From the IMG/VR virus record IMGVR_UViG_3300017767_000081, positions 1 through 29,364 of that record: a stretch of DNA of 29,364 nucleotides. The stretch is one strand, 5' to 3'. This stretch comes from a virus. Below the pieces are notes generated by a model that saw only the letters and a list, made by a program, of their open reading frames with translations, searched no databases and was not told the origin of the DNA. Positions 1 through 7,900 of this stretch are shown here, in pieces; positions within the stretch are counted from its first letter, which is position 1; every line of letters begins with the position of its first letter. The translations under genes were made by a program, and so were the position numbers.

Positions 1-2864
1 ACTTCTAAAGTAGTTCCTCCATTTTCAAAATTTACGTAAGGTGTAAGATTTATATATTGATAATTATTTTGAGATGTTGAGGTTAGTCTTCTTAAATAAA
101 CTCCATAAGTATTTTGAACAGGCCAAGTAATAGATGTAACTCTTATCTTTTCAGGATTTACATACTGACCTTGATATGAAACCTCAAACTTAGAAGTTCT
201 TGTTGGGTCTTCATTTACTTTGTCATCTGTATCTTCAAAACCTAAGTCAGTATCGTATACAAAAATGTTGTCTCCAACTTCAAAGTCTCCCTGAATATCG
301 TAGTAATCTAAATCTAAATTTATACTTCTTTTTGTTCTTTTAAGTTCATTTAAGAAAGCTAAAGCTCTTTCTTCTCTGCTTATGTATGGATGGTCTGGTT
401 CTGTGACGTAAGTTGCTCTTTCTAGTTTTTCACCATTTATACCTCTATATGGATTATCAGTATCAATAACATCTACTGCATCGTATTGCGAATTTCCATC
501 TGAGTAAATGTATTCAACAGTAGAAACATATTCTGTTGCATCAAAAGAAGTTTTTATAGCAGCTGGATTTATACCCGTTATAGCAGGGTCATCTCCACTT
601 CCTTCTCTAACTATTAGAGTCGTTGGGTCTGTGGTGTGTCCAGTAAAAAGATTTTCTCTTGGTCCTACATCTAAAAGTAATTTACCTACATTTGTACCAC
701 CTGGTATAGGTCTTGGTGTATCATCTGCACTTGTACCTATTCTCAACTTATATTCAATATCTAGTTGTACAGAAGCTTTATCTAAGGCACTAGAAACAGT
801 TTCTATGTGATGCTTACCGTAATAATTAGCATTGGTATTTACAATTGCAGGAGCAGATGTTGGTGTAGTAAAGTTTGAAGTGTATTTAGCAACTCCTTTA
901 GAAAGGCGTAATCCATCTATATATCCGTAATAATAATCAGCACCTTGTGAACGTCCAATAGACAAGTCAAGTGCAGTTTTTTCATATGAAGAACTAGGGT
1001 CAGCGACTGGTATTTTAATAGCTTTACTTGATTGCCAAGTATCTTGCTGGACTCCATTCTTAAATGTTCTAAATGTTGTACCACTTCTTGTTATAGCAAA
1101 GTGATTCCATGCACCATAGTTGATACTTCCCATTGATTTACCATCAGCAATATCGAATGCAGAAGTTATACCACTTTCTGTTGCAGTACCACTTTCATTA
1201 GAACGAATATATACTTTAGATACACCATTTCCACTTTCGTTTAATCCAATCATAAATGATGGTAGTTGTGATTCTCCTGTTGATGAGATTACTGCTCCAT
1301 GTTTAGTTGCAGCTCTTTTGTCACTAAATGCTGATTTACCGTGAAAGAACGAATCACCATCTTGCCAATACTTCGCATAATAGGATTGGTATATAGGATG
1401 AAATGTCCAATATTCTGTACCGTATTCGTCTGTATCTAAGTTCTCTACTGTTGTACCGAAATATTCATCTAAATAAGTACTTACGTCAAATCTATCATTT
1501 GTCCAAAAATCTGTAGTAGGTAAGTCTCCGACACCTATAGTCAATAGTTCATCTACATTGATTACACCATCACCATCTGTATCAATTGCTGAAGGTACAT
1601 ATGGTACTGTGCTTATTCCTCCTGGAATATTGTGTAAAGCTATTAACGAAGGGTTATCACCAGGAGGTCTTTTACTGGCTGTCTGATAGTCTCCAGATTT
1701 ATAGTCTTTAGGAGCAAAGTGAAAGTCTGTAGTAATTGCAGGACCTCCAGCATACCAATCAGGGTTTAGAGTTATACCTGTATGAGCATCAGAGCTACCA
1801 GCTTGTGCAGTTACTATAGAACTTAAACTATGTGTGGTAGTTGTCTTGTCGCTTTTAAGCATTAAGTTAATTAGCTGTTGCATGTGTGTAACTAATTTAC
1901 TTGAAAACCTATATTCGTTTGTTCCCATAATAGGCTTAACTGCAAACCAAGGAATTTGATAAGCTGCTGAATCATAAGCTGATAAATGACTGGCTTGAGT
2001 CACAGATGTTCCATCAACTTGTTTGTATTGATGAATGAAGTGACTTCTGCTTAAAACTTGTGGTCCTTTTATATAAGCAATCAAACACATTATGTCAAAA
2101 TGTTCTTGAGCTAGTGCGTTATCATAAGGGAAAGCATCTGCATTGTTAGCCATTATTGTCCTAACAAGAGGCACTATTCCATTAGCACCTGTTAAAGAAT
2201 CAGTAGCTAATTGTTTTGCTAATGTGTATGAAAATATTTGATTTGTGCTTACTGTGTCATCACCAGTATATTTAAAGTTTGTATCTGCATCTGTTACCTT
2301 ACTTCCATTACCAGTACCACTTTTAGGCAAGTAATGACCGCCAGAACCAACAGAAGCACCATAAGATACAGGAAATGTATACGAACTACCACCTATTTGT
2401 ATACCATTTATATTAACTTGTCTATATAAACCATTTGCATGTCTATAAGGATTTGGAATTTGTAAAGAGGAAGATAAGACTGGATTTAATAGTTCTGCAC
2501 TTGTTCCCAAACCAATACGTAAGTTACCTCCAATAAATGCGTGTAAATCTGGATTGTAAGGAACTCTACCATGAGTATTTAAATTACTATGTGCATAGTT
2601 TTGCTGTCTCTTAAAAAATATATTACCTGTTGTATATGCACTCGTATTTATAGGTTCGTTGTATGCATAAAAAGTATTTATGTCATTATTACTTGCGTCA
2701 ACAAGTAAGTCATCTAAACCTAAATCTGTTCTAACATCTTTGTTGTTAATAATATGAGGATAAGCATCATCATAAACCCAAGGGACGTAACCTACAACAG
2801 GATATAGAATATCATCAATAAAGGTATTACTGATTGTTGCTGAAGATACATTAAATTGTGGCAT
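1..2864 (-). CDS. Tail tip/hub protein with second half of a LamG domain (3'-truncated by window edge)
   Basis: An open frame of 954 codons starts at ATG 2864 and runs off the left edge without a stop, so the C-terminus is missing. Residues 1 to about 490 are unrecognised, apart from a DTDGDG calcium-loop-like motif at 428-433. Residues about 500-665 look like the later strands of a LamG/concanavalin-type jelly roll, with WNHFAITRSG around 586 and GYIDGLRLSKGVAKY around 650, but the first strands of the fold are absent. Residues 665-954 carry features of siphovirus tail hub (Tal-like) proteins, including VGDNIFVYD near 865. The start lies one base after the TGA of the upstream gene, so translation is probably coupled. 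By position (after tape measure and distal tail genes) it should sit at the tail tip and contact the host. The hub assignment is inference; the LamG call rests on motifs and is fairly firm. Confidence 0.75.
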   Translation of the reverse strand, partial: MPQFNVSSATISNTFIDDILYPVVGYVPWVYDDAYPHIINNKDVRTDLGLDDLLVDASNNDINTFYAYNEPINTSAYTTGNIFFKRQQNYAHSNLNTHGRVPYNPDLHAFIGGNLRIGLGTSAELLNPVLSSSLQIPNPYRHANGLYRQVNINGIQIGGSSYTFPVSYGASVGSGGHYLPKSGTGNGSKVTDADTNFKYTGDDTVSTNQIFSYTLAKQLATDSLTGANGIVPLVRTIMANNADAFPYDNALAQEHFDIMCLIAYIKGPQVLSRSHFIHQYKQVDGTSVTQASHLSAYDSAAYQIPWFAVKPIMGTNEYRFSSKLVTHMQQLINLMLKSDKTTTTHSLSSIVTAQAGSSDAHTGITLNPDWYAGGPAITTDFHFAPKDYKSGDYQTASKRPPGDNPSLIALHNIPGGISTVPYVPSAIDTDGDGVINVDELLTIGVGDLPTTDFWTNDRFDVSTYLDEYFGTTVENLDTDEYGTEYWTFHPIYQSYYAKYWQDGDSFFHGKSAFSDKRAATKHGAVISSTGESQLPSFMIGLNESGNGVSKVYIRSNESGTATESGITSAFDIADGKSMGSINYGAWNHFAITRSGTTFRTFKNGVQQDTWQSSKAIKIPVADPSSSYEKTALDLSIGRSQGADYYYGYIDGLRLSKGVAKYTSNFTTPTSAPAIVNTNANYYGKHHIETVSSALDKASVQLDIEYKLRIGTSADDTPRPIPGGTNVGKLLLDVGPRENLFTGHTTDPTTLIVREGSGDDPAITGINPAAIKTSFDATEYVSTVEYIYSDGNSQYDAVDVIDTDNPYRGINGEKLERATYVTEPDHPYISREERALAFLNELKRTKRSINLDLDYYDIQGDFEVGDNIFVYDTDLGFEDTDDKVNEDPTRTSKFEVSYQGQYVNPEKIRVTSITWPVQNTYGVYLRRLTSTSQNNYQYINLTPYVNFENGGTTLE

Positions 2865-2865
2865 A

Positions 2866-3564
2866 TCAACTAGAAGGGTCTAATCTATATTCCCACCACT
2901 CAATTGTGAAATCATCTCCTGATGGATGAAAAGTAGGATGGTAATCAACTTTAGCATGTGAGTTAGGTGCTGAAAGGTCTAAAGACTTACTACCAAACTT
3001 AGCTTGGTCTGCGTCAATCTCTGCACCTAAGTAGCAAGTAAACTCATGTTTATGCTCTGTCTCATCTAAAGTTTTAATATTACTTGTTGGGTTTTCAAAA
3101 TTTAAAAGTAAATCTGTTTCTTCATCCGATTTCTCTGTAATTGTACCTGGCCATACTCCTCGTAGTTCTCCATTGTCATTTCTTCTTAGTACACCATAAG
3201 GTGCTCCGCTATCATTATTTACAAAATATTCTAAAGTTACTGCTGTATAGTCCCTAGGTGCAGTAGATGTTCCTACATCCGTTACAGGCATACCTCGATT
3301 CTCAGCATCTCCTAAGTATAAATTTAATCCAGAACCTTCTATTTGAGCTACTTCTGGTTCTATACCTAAAGAAGTAATTACACCAATATATTCAGCAGTA
3401 GGCAACATAACACTATCAATGTAATCTTGAGTTTCCATTGGATTATTTGTAATAATAATTTGGTCGTATGGCTGTATAGCTGTAAGTATTGAGTTTGGAA
3501 CTAAAGATAGGTCTAATCCTATATTAAAAACACCTGGTGCCATCAATTTTTCTGTAACTGACAT
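2866..3564 (-). CDS. Tail tip/hub N-terminal protein ending in the first half of a LamG domain
   Basis: This 232-aa protein follows the distal tail gene with a TAATG stop-start overlap. Residues 1-145 resemble the N-terminal part of a tail hub protein by position and by motifs such as FNIGLDLSLVP, but I cannot name a family with certainty. Residues 151-232 match the opening strands of a LamG_3-type domain: LLLNFE at 152-157, KFGSKSLDL at 189-197 and DDFTIEWWEYRLDP at 217-230. The protein stops there at TGA, where a LamG domain would normally continue for another 100 or more residues. The missing part is present in the next gene after about 500 unrelated residues. Either the domain was split by an insertion or the two products complement each other. 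The reading frame is clear; the role is inferred. Confidence 0.7.
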   Translation of the reverse strand: MSVTEKLMAPGVFNIGLDLSLVPNSILTAIQPYDQIIITNNPMETQDYIDSVMLPTAEYIGVITSLGIEPEVAQIEGSGLNLYLGDAENRGMPVTDVGTSTAPRDYTAVTLEYFVNNDSGAPYGVLRRNDNGELRGVWPGTITEKSDEETDLLLNFENPTSNIKTLDETEHKHEFTCYLGAEIDADQAKFGSKSLDLSAPNSHAKVDYHPTFHPSGDDFTIEWWEYRLDPSS

Positions 3565-4931
3565 TACGCTTTAATTATCCTTTGTGCTTCATTAACATTG
3601 TCAATATATTGCTTAAAAACTGAATCTGCATCATTGTGTCCAAGAGGAGCAGATGTAGATGAGTCAACTAACTCATATCCAACTACTGCAGAGAAAGTAG
3701 AACCATTAGTAGCTCTTTGTATCATTCCTCTGTTAGTTATAGAAGTATTTGATTCTAAATCATGTGGGCTTCCTAATATCCAAAAGTTACCATCTTCTGG
3801 TGAAGTAGTACCGTCTTTTAAGTATCCATTATTTAAATTAGTTGCTGAAGCATTTGTTGATGGAGCTGTAGACAAACTTATATTCAATGGTGTTCCAGCA
3901 GTATGACTATTAGAAATAATTGACATATGATGCGCTCCTCTTCTTAATGCAAAATCTACTACAAGTCTACCTGATTTATCAGTATCTTTAAAGGTTGTAC
4001 ATCTAACTACTACAACTTCAGGTCTATTTGTTAGTATTTGCACTCTATGCCATCCATCATACTCTGTTCCTAAATGACTTCCTGAAACAGGGTCACCTAA
4101 ACTAAATGCCCATTCTTGTTCAGTTGAATATGCAGTTTCATCCCAAATGTAAGTTTTAAATTTAGATTGTGTAGTTGATGTACCAAGAACCATTTTAATT
4201 AATCCATTTTCTATTATTAAAGAATCACCGACATTCCATTGTCCTGCATATTTACCATGTCTTACACTGTCTATACTTGATGAAGAGTTTGTTGCATAAT
4301 TGTGTTCTGTGTGTTGACCCATACTTACTCTACAAGCTCCTTTGTAATAATCCTCAATATCTACAGAATATTGAGCATTGCTACTTCTTATGCTTGCTCC
4401 TGTTTTTAAATATAAAGTTGTTGTATCTGTTGCACTAGTAGTTTCTAAATTAGAGGCTGTTCTTGTATTAGAAGCACCAACATTATTATGAAAGTATGCA
4501 TAGTGATTACCTGGTGGTGCATGAAACTGCTCAGTAGTAGAGCTAATGCTATGATTATTTTCTAAAATAGAACCTGTCAATCTAGATTCAAAGTTTACAT
4601 CTCCTTCTCTACCTAGATATTCTAATTGAACACTATAACCAAAACCTCCTAATACATATCTAGTAGTATCTAGATTTGCACTTAAAATCTTTACAAAACC
4701 ATTTAAAGAAGTGTCACCATTATATTGAAGTGGAAATACTTCATCACATGCAGCCATTGAGGAAAGTTCATCCCTTATATATTTCAAATGGTCTACTTCG
4801 TTTTCTGCACCACCTAATTTACCATTTATAGTAACTTGTTTACCACCTGGTGAAGCGCTTATGTTTATTTGACTAGGAGAAGTAAACTTTAGTCTTCCTA
4901 TTTGTAATACATAGTTTGATATATAACTCAT
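3564..4931 (-). CDS. Distal tail (Dit-like) protein
   Basis: This 455-aa protein sits directly after the tape measure gene, overlapping it by 4 nt, which is the usual place of the distal tail protein. That protein forms the ring joining tail tube to tail tip. The N-terminal ~115 residues contain the expected pattern of a beta-rich ring domain (YVLQIGRLKF at 7-16, then a GGKQVTINGKLGG stretch and a GFGYSVQLEYLG strand near residue 97). The remaining ~340 residues are Ser/Thr/Asn-rich and beta-like, and could be a carbohydrate-binding or lectin-like extension; no catalytic motif is visible. Known Dit proteins vary from about 250 to over 500 residues, so the length is acceptable. The call rests mainly on gene order. 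Confidence 0.65.
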   Translation of the reverse strand: MSYISNYVLQIGRLKFTSPSQINISASPGGKQVTINGKLGGAENEVDHLKYIRDELSSMAACDEVFPLQYNGDTSLNGFVKILSANLDTTRYVLGGFGYSVQLEYLGREGDVNFESRLTGSILENNHSISSTTEQFHAPPGNHYAYFHNNVGASNTRTASNLETTSATDTTTLYLKTGASIRSSNAQYSVDIEDYYKGACRVSMGQHTEHNYATNSSSSIDSVRHGKYAGQWNVGDSLIIENGLIKMVLGTSTTQSKFKTYIWDETAYSTEQEWAFSLGDPVSGSHLGTEYDGWHRVQILTNRPEVVVVRCTTFKDTDKSGRLVVDFALRRGAHHMSIISNSHTAGTPLNISLSTAPSTNASATNLNNGYLKDGTTSPEDGNFWILGSPHDLESNTSITNRGMIQRATNGSTFSAVVGYELVDSSTSAPLGHNDADSVFKQYIDNVNEAQRIIKA

Positions 4932-7900
4932 CTTCTACTTAATCCTCCACCAGCAATTCCTTCTCTATCTAATCTATTCAAAGCACCTCTTATCTGAACA
5001 GCAGCTTTTCTAGCACTTGTAGGGTCAGCAGGAACTCCTGTGACGTTTACATTTAAATTTTCTACTATAGTATTTGTACCACGTCCACCTTGAGTTAATG
5101 GTTTTACTAAGAAACCAGAACCAGGTACAAACTTTACTTCTTCAGGACCATACTCTCCCACAAGAGCTCTTCTCATAGTGTCGCCTCTACCACCATATTT
5201 ATAACCCTTAGTTCTCATACCCATCATACCTGTAGGAACGGGGTCCCTTCGGAATGGCTTATAGATTTCAGCAAGTAGTTCCATATCTCTGAGATAGCTA
5301 TCAGTAAATTTATATCCAAGCTTCATACCAAGACCACCAACACCACCTTTTGATATAGGGTCATCAGGGTTTTGTGGTCCAACTTCATCTGCTGTAAAAT
5401 ATTGTTCTGCTATTGCTGCAGCTGCATTTAATGCAGATAACATTTCTACAACTGGTGTTAAAGTAGTAAGAATTTTTGTATTATCTACCTCTCCAAAAGC
5501 ATTTGTGGCATCTAGAACTGCTTGCACACTATCACTTACACCACCAAAGTGGTCTTCTAATACCTGTAATTCGTTTAAGAACTCTGGAGCTTTTTCTTTA
5601 TAAGCTAGCTGTGCTGTTTCTAAAGCTATAATTCCATTAGCAACACCTTCAGATGCAGCTTCAATTTTACCAAAAGCTATTTCTTTTTGGTCACCAAATG
5701 TTTCTAATTGAAATATTAATGATGCTTCAGCATCTCTAAGTTGTTGAAGTTGTTCGTCTTCTAGTAAAACTAATCTCTCTGTTTCTTGTAATTGTTCTTT
5801 AGCTAAAGCAGATTCAATAAAGAATAATTCCTTTTCAGCTTCTGATTTGAAACCTCCTGTCATATCTCTTAGTCTGTCTTGTTCTGATTCTAACTCTAAA
5901 GCTCCAGTAGCCCCTAAATTAAACATTCTTTGTAATTCTGCTACTTTTTTAGTTTGTTCATTAATTCCAAGTTGTTCTGATGCAGTAAAGTCACCTCTTA
6001 GTCTTCTTTCTCTATCCTCTATACTTATTTGTTGACTTAAGACATCACGTCTTTCAGATAAAGTAATATTTCCTGCAACTCCATCTCTTTCCATTTTTTG
6101 ACGCTTTCTTGATGTTTCGGAAAGTTGTCTCTGTATTGTTTTCTCAGAATTAAGTAACATAACGTAATCAAATTTAGATTGTGCTAATGTTTGAGCATTT
6201 TGAACCTGTTGTCTTTCAGCTTTAGTTATATCAGTAGTTAAATTAAATGCTTCTCGTAATTTACCAACAGCAGATTGTCTACCTTTAGAAACCATTTTAG
6301 CAAAGTCTTTTACAACACCTTCAGGGTCTGCTCCAGCACCCATAGCAGTAAGAGTAAATTCAATATCTTTTTTACTACCTCCAGCACCTTTTAATAAATC
6401 AATAAAATCTTGCATTCCAGGAACTTCAGCAGCTGCTTTGTCGACTGCATTCTTAACAACACCAACATAGGCATCAGCAACCTTATCTTTCATAAAGAAT
6501 GGTGCTAGTGCTATACCATCAATCATTGGTACACCGATTTCACGGAACATTAACATAGACGGAGATGATGAGTCTATATATAATTTAGTTTCATCAACTA
6601 CAAATTTCATAGTGTCAACTAAAGCAGTTGCTAATGCTCCTTCTCTATTAGCAAATCCTTTTGCTATACCGTCGACAATATCTTCTCCTAGTTGTTCATT
6701 TTCAGTAAGTCCTGGGTTTGTAGTACCAAATATATCTTGCAAATAGTCAGGTCCTACTGCTGCAGCTAGTGCTTGTTCTTGGGCTACTGCCATTCCAGGT
6801 CTTGTAGCAAATCTCTTTCCAAGTTCTAAACCGCCACCTTGAACTCCCATTTGAGCTAATTGGTCAGCAAGTAAAGGATTAGTCTTTCTTAATTGTTGTA
6901 TTACTCTTTCAAATTCTGCTTGTGCAAGAGCTTTGGCTTGAGTTTGACCTACCAATTCTAACAAAGTCATATCATCAAATTGATTATCAGGTAATGGTTT
7001 AGTAAAGTCAACCATTGCACTTCTTGCTTTCTTAAAGGCATCTTCAATTCTTATAGCTAATCTAAGAGCAGCCATTTCAGTAACACCAAACTCGTCCATC
7101 AAAGCATCAACACCTTTTTTGTTTTCGTTAATAAATTTTTCTTGTGCATTTTTAAATAAGTCAAATATTTTGTTATAATCGTCACCAGCATTATTTAGTT
7201 CATCTCTTGTTATGGTTCCTGCAGCTTCAAAGTCGTTTAATCTCTGTTTTAAAAATGCCTTTATTGCTTTAGCTGCTGGTGCTGATTCGTCTATTGCTGC
7301 AAAACCATCCATAGCATCTACAGTTTCTCCTGTCATTCCTTGAATGGCTAATATAAATCCAGATGTATCTACGACCATCTGTGCCAATTCATCGTTAGTC
7401 AAACCCATACCTTTTGTCAGCTCTTTAACTCTATCAACTACAGGTGCCAAAAAGCTATCATCTAATACGGTTTCAGCTGTAGCACCTCCTCTTATGAAGT
7501 CTCTTATACTGCCACCTATCTCCATGTATATTTCTTCAAGATTATTGATTTCTAATTTTTCACCCTCAATACCTAGGAATTTTAAAAACTCTTCACCATT
7601 CATTGCCTCTGATTCGTTGATTAGTTGTTCTATTATCTTTGCAGAAGTTCCTCTAAAAAATCCAGAAGGCAACATATCTTCTGCACCAAAAGTTCCTTCT
7701 TCAAATAAAAGGTTGCTTATAATCTTATTTCCAGTTGGTAACTTACCGTCTTCAGCCATACTCATTAAAGAATTACCCACTGCTTCAGACATTCTTTCCG
7801 ATGTACCCTCTGCATCTTGAGCAAACATACCACCAAATTCTATTAATCTTTCTAAAGCAGTTCCGCTAGCTACACCATCATCATTTTTTCCAAAAGTAGA

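Noticed and set aside
2860-2870. A +1 frameshift at TGA joining the two LamG-bearing genes
   Set aside because: The downstream frame is offset by +1, but AGT TGA T is not a known slip sequence and the next gene has its own ATG one base after the stop, so simple stop-start coupling is more likely.
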